Shown here one piece after another: positions 16,851 to 25,543 of a stretch of DNA of 60,000 nt (position 1 is the stretch's first letter; each line of letters opens with the position of its first letter). The DNA is from Hyphomicrobiales bacterium. Its GTDB lineage: Bacteria > Pseudomonadota > Alphaproteobacteria > Rhizobiales > Beijerinckiaceae. The stretch is from positions 1 to 60,000 of the forward strand of contig UCLR01000019.1 of assembly GCA_900473415.1 (NCBI GenBank), given 5' to 3'. Below the pieces are notes generated by a model that was not told where the DNA came from, searched no databases, and saw only the letters and a program-made list of their open reading frames with translations. The position numbers and the translations under genes are program-made.

Positions 16851-18269
16851 ATGGCCTCGTATGACGGCCCGCAAACCCTGTTCGACAAGATCTGGCGCAA
16901 CCACATCGTCGCCAGCCAGGCGGACGGCCAGCAGCTCCTCTTCATCGACCGCCATCTAGTCCATGAGGGTTCGTTCCACGGCTTCAACAAGCTGAAGGAA
17001 AAGAAGGCGAATGTCTCCCGGCCCGACCTCACATTCGGGATCGTCGACCACTATGCGCCGACCCGCGTGCGCGACATCAGCCAGATCGATCCGACCATTG
17101 CCGGCATGATCACGCAGCTCGAGGACAATTGCCGGGCAAACGGAGTGCGGATTTTCGGCCTCAACGATCCGCGTCAGGGCATCGTGCATGTGGTCGGTCC
17201 GGAACAGGCGATCACCTTGCCGGGCGCCACCATCGTATGCGGCGACAGCCATACCTCGACGCACGGCGCCTTCGGGGCGATTGCCTTCGGCATCGGAGCG
17301 TCGGAAGTCGCGCATGTGCTGATGACCCAAACCCTGTGGCAGAAGAAGCCGAAGCCGATGCGCGTGCGCTTCGACGGCACGCTTGCCCCCGGGGTGGGCG
17401 CGAAGGACATGGCGCTGTCCATGATCGCTGCGATCGGCGCCGACGGAGCACAGGGCCATGCGATCGAATATGCCGGATCAGCCGTCTCATCCCTGTCAAT
17501 GGAAGGCCGGCTAACGCTCTGCAACCTGTCCATCGAAAGTGGCGCGCGTTGCGGCTTGGTCGCCCCGGATGAAACGACGATCGCGTTCCTGCGCGGGCGC
17601 CCGCTGGCGCCGCAGGGCCCTCTCCTCGACCGTGCCGCCGAGGTCTGGCGCTTGCTCGCCAGCGATGCGGACGCGCATTTCGACCGCGAAGTGGTGATCG
17701 CGGGCGCCGATATCGCCCCCATCGTCACATGGGGCATCAGCCCGGAAGACAGCTTGCCGATCACCGGCACCGTGCCGCAACCGGATACGATTCCGGACGA
17801 GGGCCGCGCCGCCCATGCCCGCGAGGCGATCGACTATATGGGTTTGAAGCCGGGCATGGCACTGACGGAGATCCCGGTCGACCGGGTGTTCATCGGCTCG
17901 TGCACCAATAGCCGCATTGAGGATCTGCGCGCCGCGGCCGCCGTCCTTTCCGGCCGGAAGGCTGCCGTGCCCGGCCTCGTCTCGCCGGGCTCCTCGCTCG
18001 TCAAGCATCAGGCTGAGCAGGAAGGGTTGCACCGGATATTCATCGACGCCGGCCTCGAATGGGTCGATTCCGGCTGTTCCATGTGCGTGGGCATGAATGG
18101 CGACATCGTGCCGCCCGGCGAACGCTGTGCCTCCACGACCAACCGCAACTTCAAGGGGCGCCAGGGCCCAAAGGCCCGCACGCACCTGATGTCGCCCGCG
18201 ATGGTCGCCGCCGCGGCCGTCACAGGCAGGCTTACCGATGTTCGCGATCTGATGGGAGGACGCGCATGA
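16851..18269 (+). CDS. leuC: LeuC-like aconitase-family hydro-lyase, large subunit
   Basis: This 472-aa protein aligns end to end with the 3-isopropylmalate dehydratase large subunit. It has 4Fe-4S cysteines at about 351 (GSCTNSR), 409 and 412 (CSMC), and DSHTSTHGAFGAIAFG. The otherwise invariant N-terminal segment HEVTSPQAF reads HEGSFHGFN here (residues 38-46), a sign of altered substrate. There is no leuB or leuA nearby, and the context is catabolic. It may hydrate a substituted maleate or citraconate feeding the lyase at 5985-6878, rather than make leucine. The gene symbol reflects family, not proven role. ATG at 16851; stop overlaps leuD. Confidence 0.85.
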   Translation: MASYDGPQTLFDKIWRNHIVASQADGQQLLFIDRHLVHEGSFHGFNKLKEKKANVSRPDLTFGIVDHYAPTRVRDISQIDPTIAGMITQLEDNCRANGVRIFGLNDPRQGIVHVVGPEQAITLPGATIVCGDSHTSTHGAFGAIAFGIGASEVAHVLMTQTLWQKKPKPMRVRFDGTLAPGVGAKDMALSMIAAIGADGAQGHAIEYAGSAVSSLSMEGRLTLCNLSIESGARCGLVAPDETTIAFLRGRPLAPQGPLLDRAAEVWRLLASDADAHFDREVVIAGADIAPIVTWGISPEDSLPITGTVPQPDTIPDEGRAAHAREAIDYMGLKPGMALTEIPVDRVFIGSCTNSRIEDLRAAAAVLSGRKAAVPGLVSPGSSLVKHQAEQEGLHRIFIDAGLEWVDSGCSMCVGMNGDIVPPGERCASTTNRNFKGRQGPKARTHLMSPAMVAAAAVTGRLTDVRDLMGGRA

Positions 18270-18880
18270 AGCCCTTCACGAACCTCGATGCCAAGGCTGC
18301 GCCCCTCCCCTTCGCCAGCGTCGACACCGATCAGCTGATCCCGGCGCGTTTCATGAAGCGTTCCCGTTCGGAAGGTTATGGGCAATACCTGCTCTACGAC
18401 ATGCGCTTCGACGCAGATGCAAAGCCGATCGCCGATTTCACCCTCAACAACCCCGTCCGCGCGGGTGCCGAGATTCTCGTCGCCCGTCGCAATTTCGGCG
18501 CGGGCTCGTCACGCGAGGCAGCCGTCTACGCACTGGTCGATTACGGCTTTCGCTGCGTCATCGCACCGAGCTTCGGCGACATCTTCTCCTCCAACGCCGT
18601 CAACAACGGGCTCCTGCCCGCACAGGTCAGCGAGGAAGATGCCGAAGAGCTGTTGAACCTCCTAGAGGGCGGTTACGAGGCGATTTTTATCGATCTCGAC
18701 GCCTGCGAAATCCGCGTGGCGAACCATGTCTTCCACTTCAAGATCGAGCCGGTCTGGCGCACGAAACTCCTAAACGGCTGGGACGATCTCGATCTCACTT
18801 CCAGCTATGGTGCGGACATCGCTCGATATGCCGAAGCCGACCGCACGCGGCACCCTTGGCTGCAGGAGTTGCCAGACTGA
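18266..18880 (+). CDS. leuD: LeuD-like aconitase-family hydro-lyase, small subunit
   Basis: This 204-aa protein is the swivelling small subunit of the isopropylmalate isomerase type. It has DTDQLIPARFMK near the N-terminus and the substrate-specificity loop region NFGAGSSREAAVYALVDYGF. Its ATG overlaps the leuC-like stop by four bases, preceded by GGGAGG in the end of leuC. It forms the active heterodimer with the preceding gene product. The loop NFGAGSSREAA is close to LeuD, where RxxS-type residues read the carboxylate side chain, so the substrate remains open. Confidence 0.88.
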   Translation: MKPFTNLDAKAAPLPFASVDTDQLIPARFMKRSRSEGYGQYLLYDMRFDADAKPIADFTLNNPVRAGAEILVARRNFGAGSSREAAVYALVDYGFRCVIAPSFGDIFSSNAVNNGLLPAQVSEEDAEELLNLLEGGYEAIFIDLDACEIRVANHVFHFKIEPVWRTKLLNGWDDLDLTSSYGADIARYAEADRTRHPWLQELPD

Positions 18881-18939
18881 CACGGGAGCGGGCGATTGAA
18901 ACCTTTGTGTCGGCGCCCCTGCCCTGCGCCCATCGAGCA

Positions 18940-19044
18940 CGAGGGAGGGTGGAACGTGGGAACCGCACGCTACAAGACCGTCTCATGAAAGAGTTACGGC
19001 TCGAAGGAATCTCGACGATCGAGGCGGCAAACGACTATCTTCCT
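18940..19044 (+). pseudogene. Transposase remnant, ISNCY-like (105 bp)
   Basis: A short plus-strand open stretch encodes RGRVERGNRTLQDRLMKELR followed by LEGISTIEAANDYLP. This strongly resembles the end of the catalytic core of ISNCY-family transposases (GRVERANRTLQDRLVKELRL and similar). Similarity stops abruptly on both sides. It lies in the 295-base gap between leuD and the convergent M20 gene, which otherwise holds only a hairpin, and marks an old insertion or recombination point. Confidence 0.7.
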
Positions 19045-19048
19045 GCCC

Positions 19049-19071
19049 CGCGCCGGCCGTGTAACGGCGCG
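19049..19071. terminator. Hairpin between convergent leuD and M20 genes
   Basis: A 7-bp perfect stem CGCGCCG/CGGCGCG with a 9-base loop lies in the convergent gap next to the transposase remnant. It has no T-run, so its terminator role is tentative. Confidence 0.3.
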
Positions 19072-19175
19072 AGGCGCGCAGCGCCAACAACCGACATTAG
19101 CTCCCAGCCCCGAAGCGAACATCGGCGCAAAGACCCGGTTTGGGGTAGAACGCTCGATCACTGTGCGGTTACCAG

Positions 19176-20633
19176 CTACGCTTCGTCTGCGAAAGCCTGG
19201 ATCAGATCAACATAGTAGCGTTCGATCGTCGCGAGGCCCGCGACCTTTCCGTCGCCCTCGACCACGAGGTATTCGTCGCTGGTCGCCATGCGCGCGCCAT
19301 GGCCTGGAGAGCCGCCCTGAAGCGAGGGGATGCCGAGGACCTTGGCGTAATGTGCCCAGGGGCCGCCGAAACCCTGCACCGGCCAGATCGTGCTCTTGAT
19401 GCCATAGGCATCCAGCATCTCTAGCGCGGCGCGGATCAGGCTCGCTTCGACCGAGGTCTGGTACCAGTCATAGGCGGCCATCACTCTGATCGCGATGTCG
19501 GGAAAACCTGATGCATCGAGATGACGGCGGATCATCGCAATAATCTCGTCCGCTCCAACCTCGCTGATAACGCGCAGATCGCAGGTGGCGGTCGCCGTAT
19601 CCGGCAGGAGGAACGATTTGGTGCCGGGGCCGGTGTAGCCGCTGCGCAGACCGCTGACGTTGAAGGAGCCGCCATACATATAGCGCTGCAGCAGATCGGC
19701 GGGCGACATCGCCTCCTTGAAGGTCTCGACCGGGAATTGCGGCACAAGCCCCGGGATGAAGCTGTTGGGGTCCTTGCCGACGACGCTCGCGCGCATCGCG
19801 TCGAGCAGCGGGCGCTCCCAGTCCTCGATCGGCTTCTCCTGCGCCATGATCGCCGCAAGCTCGGGGATCACGACCGTTCGGCCGGTCGCATCCGTCATCG
19901 ACGCCAAAGCGTGGAGCAGGCGCCAGACCGGGTTGTCGACCACCACGGAGGTCGCGCTATGAACCGCGCCGCCCTGCGGACCGATGCCAGAGTTCTGCGT
20001 GCTGGCGAGGAATTCGAAATAGATTAGGCCCTTGTAGCCCAGCGTCATGCTGACGCCGCCGCCGGCATCCTGCGCCGTCTTAGGGCCGTAGAGCGCGGAA
20101 GCCTTGGCGAGCCGGCCGCGATAGCGTTCGACGAGCTTGCCGTAGTTGGGGCTGCCAAGCAGTTCCGCGCCCTCGATCAGGAAGATCAGGTTGACCGGCA
20201 ATTCGCCATCGACGGCGAGGATTGACGAGACCGCGTTGATCCAGGCCTGCAACGGCCCCTTCTGCGCGGCAGCGCCACGGCCGAGCACCACCTTGGGAAA
20301 GCCGCCGAAGGCGATCGCCTCGCCCGAAAATGCAGGATGCGTCCAGGGCTCGGCGCCGACGGGCCGGACATCGTAATGGCCGTAGATCAGCATCGTCGCC
20401 GGCTTGCCGCAATCGACCGCGCCCCAGACGCCGGGATAATCGTCGCCGACATCGACGATCTCAGCCTCGGTGAAGCCCGCCGCCAGCATGTTCGAGACGA
20501 GCAGCGCGGCGCATTCGCGCAGGCCCGTCTTCTCGAGGCTGACGCTGGGCTGCTGCACGAGGCGCTGGATGTTGGCGATGTGATCGTCGATGTGCGCGTC
20601 GATATGGGCATGGACGGCGCTGCAGTCGCTCAT
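19176..20633 (-). CDS. M20-fold metallopeptidase homologue with degenerate metal site
   Basis: This 485-aa protein has the M20 (carnosinase/dipeptidase) fold. GHYDVRP (residues 85-91) keeps the metal His86 and Asp88. However, the bridging-Asp motif GRG-x-x-D-D-K-G reads GRGAAAQKG (118-126) and the EGxEExGS motif reads EGAELLGS, keeping the general base Glu157 but replacing the metal-binding Glu with Leu158. A canonical two-zinc site is therefore unlikely; it may be a one-metal amidase, a binding protein or non-catalytic. The start at 20633 overlaps the permease stop by four bases. It is the last gene of a minus-strand transport operon. Confidence 0.82.
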   Translation of the reverse strand: MSDCSAVHAHIDAHIDDHIANIQRLVQQPSVSLEKTGLRECAALLVSNMLAAGFTEAEIVDVGDDYPGVWGAVDCGKPATMLIYGHYDVRPVGAEPWTHPAFSGEAIAFGGFPKVVLGRGAAAQKGPLQAWINAVSSILAVDGELPVNLIFLIEGAELLGSPNYGKLVERYRGRLAKASALYGPKTAQDAGGGVSMTLGYKGLIYFEFLASTQNSGIGPQGGAVHSATSVVVDNPVWRLLHALASMTDATGRTVVIPELAAIMAQEKPIEDWERPLLDAMRASVVGKDPNSFIPGLVPQFPVETFKEAMSPADLLQRYMYGGSFNVSGLRSGYTGPGTKSFLLPDTATATCDLRVISEVGADEIIAMIRRHLDASGFPDIAIRVMAAYDWYQTSVEASLIRAALEMLDAYGIKSTIWPVQGFGGPWAHYAKVLGIPSLQGGSPGHGARMATSDEYLVVEGDGKVAGLATIERYYVDLIQAFADEA

Positions 20634-21538
20634 GGCGTGCCCTTCTGTTCGGATGCCCGCTCTGCGGGCGTCTTCGCGCCGAAGCGGCGCAACCCCATCA
20701 TCGCCTGCCGCCTCCCCTTCAGCTTCGGGTTCAGCGTCTCCTGCAGCGTGTCTCCGACGAGATTGGCGGAGAGCACGAACAAGAACAGTGCGATCGACGG
20801 GCCAATGATCAGATAGGGCGCGCTGGTCAGCACCTCCTTGGCCTCGTTCAGCATCTGGCCCCATTCCGGCGTCGGCGGCTGGACGCCGAGGCCGAGATAG
20901 CTGAGCGCGGCGGTATTCAGGACGAAGACCGGCAGCGTCAGCGTCGCCTGGACGATGATCGGGGTGGAGATGTTGGGCCAGATGTGGCGCCACAGGATGC
21001 CGGGCCAGCTCGCACCTGCCGCGATCGCCGCCTCGACATAAAGCTCCTCCTTCGCCGACAGCGTCACGCCGCGCGCGACGCGGATGAATTGCGGCATCTG
21101 CGAAAGGCCAAGCGCGATGATGACGCCCTGCTCGGAGGGACCGGCGACGACAACGATCACGATCGCAAGCAGGATGATCGGGAAGATCAGCATGATGTCG
21201 GTGATGCGCATCGCCACTGCATCCCACATCCCGCCGCGATAGCCGACGAACATGCCAAGCGGCACGCCGAGCGCGACGGCGAACAGGATCGAGGCGAGCG
21301 CGATCTTGGTCGTCACCTGCGTCGCCAGGATCACCCGCGAGAGCACGTCGCGGCCGAACTGGTCGGTGCCGAGCCAGTTGGCCCAGGACGGCGGCCTCAT
21401 GCCCTGGCGCAGGCTGATCCGAAAGGGGTCGCTCGGTGTGATCCATTGCGCGGTCAGAGCGACCGCGAAGAGAGCCAGAAGCACGAAGGCGAAGAACAGG
21501 CCGACGCGGTCGCGCGAGAAGCTTCTGAGGAACTCCAT
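20630..21538 (-). CDS. Dipeptide/oligopeptide-type ABC permease (DppC-like)
   Basis: This 302-aa inner-membrane permease has six predicted membrane segments. It carries the DppC landmarks LGTDQFGRDVLSRV and, in the cytoplasmic EAA loop, YVEAAIAAGASWPGILWRHI. It pairs with the DppB-like gene 32 bases upstream. No ATPase genes follow, so it must borrow ATPases encoded elsewhere, since the nearest complete set (46920-48763) belongs to another operon. Confidence 0.9.
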   Translation of the reverse strand: MEFLRSFSRDRVGLFFAFVLLALFAVALTAQWITPSDPFRISLRQGMRPPSWANWLGTDQFGRDVLSRVILATQVTTKIALASILFAVALGVPLGMFVGYRGGMWDAVAMRITDIMLIFPIILLAIVIVVVAGPSEQGVIIALGLSQMPQFIRVARGVTLSAKEELYVEAAIAAGASWPGILWRHIWPNISTPIIVQATLTLPVFVLNTAALSYLGLGVQPPTPEWGQMLNEAKEVLTSAPYLIIGPSIALFLFVLSANLVGDTLQETLNPKLKGRRQAMMGLRRFGAKTPAERASEQKGTP

Positions 21539-21570
21539 TCAGGACCTCGCTTTCGGCGGCTGCGAGCGGG

Positions 21571-22488
21571 TCAATACGAAATCCTCGGGTCGAACCAAGT
21601 GTAAAGGATGTCCACCAGCATGTTCAGCGTGATGAAGATGATCGCGAAGAAGAAGATCGAGGCCTGAATGATCGGCAGGTCGCGCGTCAGCACGGATTCG
21701 ACCATCAGCCGCCCGAGGCCCGGCCAGTTGAAGATCGATTCGATCACGACCGAGCCGCCGAGCGTGTGTCCGAAGCCGAGCCCGAACAGCGTGATGATGG
21801 GCAGGAAGGCATTGGGCAGCGCATGCGTCAGCACGATCCGCCATTCGGCGACGCCTTTGGCCCGGGCCGTGATGACGAACTCCTTGCCAAGCGCGTCGAT
21901 CATGCAGGAGCGCACCATGCGCGTGAAGATCGCCGCCTGATAGGTTCCGAGCGTGATCACCGGCAGCACATAATTGGCCCAGCTCGCCATCCCCGCGATC
22001 GGCAGCCATTCAAGATACACGCCGAAGAAATAGATGCCGGCGATGCCGGTGACGAAGACCGGAAGGCAGATGCCGACGAGCGAGCCGACCGTCACGGTCT
22101 TGTCGAGCGAGCTGCCCCAGAACGTCGCCGAGAGCGAGCCGAGCGTCAGGCTGACCACGACGGCAAAGATCATCGCCAGCGTGGCGAGCTGTGCGGTGTT
22201 CAAGACCCGGCTCAGCACGATGCCGAGCACGGGCTGGCGGCTGTAGTTCGAAACACCGAAATCGCCGAGCACGACGTGGCTCATATAAGTGCCGTACTGG
22301 ACGTAGAGCGGTCGGTCGAAGCCATAGGCCCCGCGAATGCTCTCGATCACATCCTTGGAGGCGTTGTCGCCGGCCAAGAGCACGGCCGGATCGCCCGGGA
22401 TCATGTGAAAGAGCGCGAACAGGAAGCTCAGGAGCAGGAAGCCGGCGAGGATAATGAAGCCCATCCGTCCGATGATCATTCTCAGCAA
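21571..22488 (-). CDS. Dipeptide/oligopeptide-type ABC permease (DppB-like)
   Basis: This 305-aa permease has the typical DppB N-terminus (FHMIPGDPAVLLAGDNAS), six membrane segments and an EAA loop (TARAKGVAEWRIVLTHALPN). It lies between the binding-protein gene and the dppC-like gene on the minus strand, and is presumably co-transcribed with both. Confidence 0.9.
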   Translation of the reverse strand: MLRMIIGRMGFIILAGFLLLSFLFALFHMIPGDPAVLLAGDNASKDVIESIRGAYGFDRPLYVQYGTYMSHVVLGDFGVSNYSRQPVLGIVLSRVLNTAQLATLAMIFAVVVSLTLGSLSATFWGSSLDKTVTVGSLVGICLPVFVTGIAGIYFFGVYLEWLPIAGMASWANYVLPVITLGTYQAAIFTRMVRSCMIDALGKEFVITARAKGVAEWRIVLTHALPNAFLPIITLFGLGFGHTLGGSVVIESIFNWPGLGRLMVESVLTRDLPIIQASIFFFAIIFITLNMLVDILYTWFDPRISY

Positions 22489-22514
22489 GGCACGACGTCC
22501 CCATGTAATCGCGG

Positions 22515-22546
22515 GGCCGTGCGGCGTCTCATGCCGCTACACGGCC
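22515..22546 (-). promoter_or_regulatory. Hairpin between binding-protein gene and dppB-like gene
   Basis: Outer arms GGCCGT/ACGGCC and inner arms GCGGC/GCCGC form an interrupted stem of about 11 bp in the 73-base gap. As in the liv operon, it probably stabilises the binding-protein message relative to the permease message. Confidence 0.45.
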
Positions 22547-22561
22547 GGATCATCGTCGCAT

Positions 22562-24208
22562 TCAGCGCTTGACGCCCTGGCGTTCCATCTCGGCCTTGTC
22601 GAACCAGGCGAAATGCGCCGGGTAATTGTCGACCGCCAGGATCTCGTCGCCCTTGAGATACGTCCGGCCGGCCAGGCCGAGATTGAGCGTCGGCAGGTAG
22701 ATTACCGGCGCCGTCACCAGGAGCCGCGCCATCCACTGCTTGACCAAGGCGTTGCGCTTGGCCGGATCGGTCTCGATATGGGCGGCATTGGCCAGCCGGT
22801 CGATCTCGGCGTCCGAGAAGAACATCCGGTTGGCGCCATAGGGCTTCCAGGCGTTGGTGTGGGTGAAATACATCATCGGCTGGTCGGGGTCGGCCGTCGG
22901 AATGCCCCAGGACAACAGCGCCATGTCGTATTTGGCGTCGTCGGGACCGAGATTCGTCGCCGAGCTGAAGGCGGCGCTCTCCATCACGGTGAGTTCGGCA
23001 GTGATGCCGACCTGCTTCAGGAAGGTCTGGAGCAGCTGGGCGATCTGATAATCGCCCTTGGTCGCGCCGCGCGGGGTGAACAGCTTCAGCTTGACGGGCT
23101 GGCCCTGAGGGTCCTTGAGCACACCGCCGTTGAATGCGTAGCCGGCCTCCTTCATGAGCGCGAGCGCCTTGTCGGGATCATAAGGAAAGATCGTTTCCTC
23201 TCCCGCCGCGCGCATGTCGGTATAGCCGACGACGCCCTCCATCAGGGTCGGCGCCGTCATCAGCGAGGCGCCTCGCCCCGCAAACACGCTCTGGACGATA
23301 CCGGCCTTGTCGATGGCGTAGTTCAGCGCCCTGCGAACGGTCGGATTGGCGAGCATCGGGACCTTGTGGTTCAGCACCACATAGAACTGCCGCGTGCTCG
23401 GCACGGTGCGCACCAACACGCTCTTGTTGCGCTCAAGCCGGGCGAGTTCGAGATCGCCGAGTTGCACCGTGCGGTCGATCTCGCCGCGCTCCAGCATGGC
23501 GGTGCGCGTCGCGGCATCTGGTACGATCACGATCTTGACGCTGTCGAAATAGGGCTTTCCGGCCTGCCAGTAGTCCTTGTTCTTCTCGAAGATCGTGTAC
23601 TCGCCCTTGACGAACTGCGTGTGCACGAAGGGGCCGGTGCCGACGACCTTAGTCGCCAGCCCCGCCTCGCCCACGGCCTTGTAGGCCGTCGGGCTGAAGA
23701 TGCAGAGCGGGCGGTAGCCCAGCGTCGGCAGCAAGGCCGGGAAAGGTGCGGCGAGATGAAACGACATCTCGTATTCGGAATCGGCGGTCGCCTTCTCGAA
23801 GCCCTCGAGCAACGGCAGATAGATGAATTTCTTAGCCTTCGCCTCGTTGAACACGAAGGCCGCGGCCTCGGCGTTGAAAGGCGATCCGTCATGAAACTTG
23901 ACGCCTTCCTGTAGCTTGAACGTGACCGTCTTGCCGTCTGGCGACGTTTTCCAGCTCTTGGCGAGCAGCGGTTTGATCTCGTTTTTCGGATCGAGCTCGA
24001 CGAGCGTCTCGCAGGCATGCAGCCAGACATCCTGCCCCGACTGGTCGGTGCTGCGGCCCATGAACAGCGTGAACTTCTCGCCCGACTGGGCATAGATCAA
24101 TTGCCCGCCATACTGCGGCTTGGCCGCGTCCTGCGCGACGGCAGCGCTCGAGGCGAGCAGCGCGGTGACGGCGAGCGATCCGAGCAGATTTTTCAGTCTC
24201 GGCAGCAT
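22562..24208 (-). CDS. ABC transporter substrate-binding protein, family 5
   Basis: This 548-aa periplasmic protein has a Sec signal (LGSLAVTALLASSAAVAQDA). The DppA/OppA-type fold is shown by VKFHDGSPFNAEAAAFVFNEA and by NYAIDKAGIV, which resembles the family 5 lobe II sequence. The ATG at 24208 has a GGAG site upstream; an upstream frame adds 13 unlikely residues. It delivers a peptide-like or opine-like ligand to the DppBC pair. Confidence 0.9.
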   Translation of the reverse strand: MLPRLKNLLGSLAVTALLASSAAVAQDAAKPQYGGQLIYAQSGEKFTLFMGRSTDQSGQDVWLHACETLVELDPKNEIKPLLAKSWKTSPDGKTVTFKLQEGVKFHDGSPFNAEAAAFVFNEAKAKKFIYLPLLEGFEKATADSEYEMSFHLAAPFPALLPTLGYRPLCIFSPTAYKAVGEAGLATKVVGTGPFVHTQFVKGEYTIFEKNKDYWQAGKPYFDSVKIVIVPDAATRTAMLERGEIDRTVQLGDLELARLERNKSVLVRTVPSTRQFYVVLNHKVPMLANPTVRRALNYAIDKAGIVQSVFAGRGASLMTAPTLMEGVVGYTDMRAAGEETIFPYDPDKALALMKEAGYAFNGGVLKDPQGQPVKLKLFTPRGATKGDYQIAQLLQTFLKQVGITAELTVMESAAFSSATNLGPDDAKYDMALLSWGIPTADPDQPMMYFTHTNAWKPYGANRMFFSDAEIDRLANAAHIETDPAKRNALVKQWMARLLVTAPVIYLPTLNLGLAGRTYLKGDEILAVDNYPAHFAWFDKAEMERQGVKR

Positions 24209-24259
24209 GATCTCACTCCATCGGTTGCGGTTGCGGGCGCCCGGCACAAAGCGAGCGTT

Positions 24260-25315
24260 TCAGTAGAGTTGCGCCTTGTCGAGCACGTTGGTCATCGCGG
24301 CGGTCTTGCCCGCGAGGAACAGCGGGATGTTGCGGCAGAAAATCTCGGTGATCGCGGCGTTTTCCGTCTCGACCGTGCTGGCCGAGTGCGGCGAGATCAG
24401 CACGTTGGGCAGGTCCCAGAGCGGCGAGGCGTGCGGCAGCGGCTCGACACGCGCGACATCGAGCGCCGCCAGCCCGATCCGCTCCGACTGCAGCGCCTCG
24501 ATCAGGGCTTCCTCATCGACGAGTTGACCGCGTCCGATATTGATAAGGACCACGTCTGGCTTCATCCGTGCGATGACCTCGCGGCTGATGATGCCCTCCG
24601 TCGCGGGGGTATGGGGAGCCGCGAGCACGATGGCGTCGGCGTCGGCAACCAAACGCTCCAGCGCATCGAGCCCATGCACCGCATTGGCGTGGAGTTCCGC
24701 GCGGCGATCGTCGGAGGGCCGGCGCACCAAGGCGGTGACCGTCATGCCGAAGGCCTGCGCGAAGCGACCGACCTCGGCGCCGACCTTGCCGGCCCCTACC
24801 ACGAGCAGTGTCTTCCCTGCGAGCGAGGTGCCGCAATAGCGCTCCCAGCGATGCGCCTTCTGCTCGTCCTTCAGGAACGGGTAGCGCTTGGCATGGCTCA
24901 GCAACGCCATCACGGCGAACTCGGCCAGCGGCCGGGCATGGACGCCGCGCGCCGTCGTGACGAGGATATCGCTGTCGGCCAGGCCGAAATCCCTGACCAT
25001 CGGACCGACGCCGGAGCTCGTGGTCTGGACCCAGCGGACATGGGGCGCGAGCGACAGCCCGCCGCCACTAGCGACAGGTCCCGCCGGAAAATCCCACAGA
25101 ATGGTCGCGCGACCAAGAAGGCTGCGCCAGCGCTCCTCCTGCCTGGCATCGCGCCTGAATTCCGAATCACCCTTGTGGTCGGCGACGAAGCGGACGGGCG
25201 GCAACAGATCGGGCTCATGGATCACCTCGACCACCGCCGGCGCGGCCGCCCGGATGGCGTCAACATGCTCCGGCTCGATCGGAGAGGTGAAGAAGATCGT
25301 ATGCTTGTCGATCAT
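24260..25315 (-). CDS. D-2-hydroxyacid dehydrogenase
   Basis: This 351-aa NAD(P)-dependent enzyme has the Rossmann motif VVGAGKVGAEVG. The full catalytic set is present: Arg in INIGRGQLVDEEAL, Glu in DVARVEPLP and His in ISPHSAS. It interconverts a 2-oxo acid and a D-2-hydroxy acid. The start at 25315 is chosen where homology begins; the frame continues 51 codons upstream through sequence without family similarity. It heads the minus-strand transport operon (51 bases before the binding-protein gene), so the transported compound probably yields a 2-keto or 2-hydroxy acid. Confidence 0.85.
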   Translation of the reverse strand: MIDKHTIFFTSPIEPEHVDAIRAAAPAVVEVIHEPDLLPPVRFVADHKGDSEFRRDARQEERWRSLLGRATILWDFPAGPVASGGGLSLAPHVRWVQTTSSGVGPMVRDFGLADSDILVTTARGVHARPLAEFAVMALLSHAKRYPFLKDEQKAHRWERYCGTSLAGKTLLVVGAGKVGAEVGRFAQAFGMTVTALVRRPSDDRRAELHANAVHGLDALERLVADADAIVLAAPHTPATEGIISREVIARMKPDVVLINIGRGQLVDEEALIEALQSERIGLAALDVARVEPLPHASPLWDLPNVLISPHSASTVETENAAITEIFCRNIPLFLAGKTAAMTNVLDKAQLY

Positions 25316-25543
25316 CTCTGAATGCCGGAAGCCCGACCCGCTCAAAGCAGGGATCGTGCCATTTGGGTCTAATTTGCCTCGCTGTGCAATGCCCTGCCCG
25401 CATGCCGCTAGCCCGCGCCGAAGCTTCGCGGGAAACGCCGCATGCCTTGCCTTGGCGGGCCTCGGCAAGCGACAATACCGGGCGGGACCGATCGCGCCTT
25501 GGCATGACCCCGCAGCCGATTTGCCTCTACAGGACGTGACGCC

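Noticed and set aside
16851..18880. Simple reading as the housekeeping leucine-biosynthesis isomerase
   Set aside because: Not excluded, but the catabolic setting, missing leuA/leuB, shared operator and altered HEGSFHGFN segment make a specialised paralogue more likely.
18881..19175. A small gene at 18856-19215 on the plus strand
   Set aside because: Only its middle resembles a transposase; the ends overlap leuD out of frame and continue into the M20 gene antisense, so it is a remnant and not a gene.
24017..25543. Extended start of the D-2-hydroxyacid dehydrogenase up to 25468
   Set aside because: The added N-terminal residues are Arg/Ala/Pro-rich without similarity, and the conserved domain starts at 25315.
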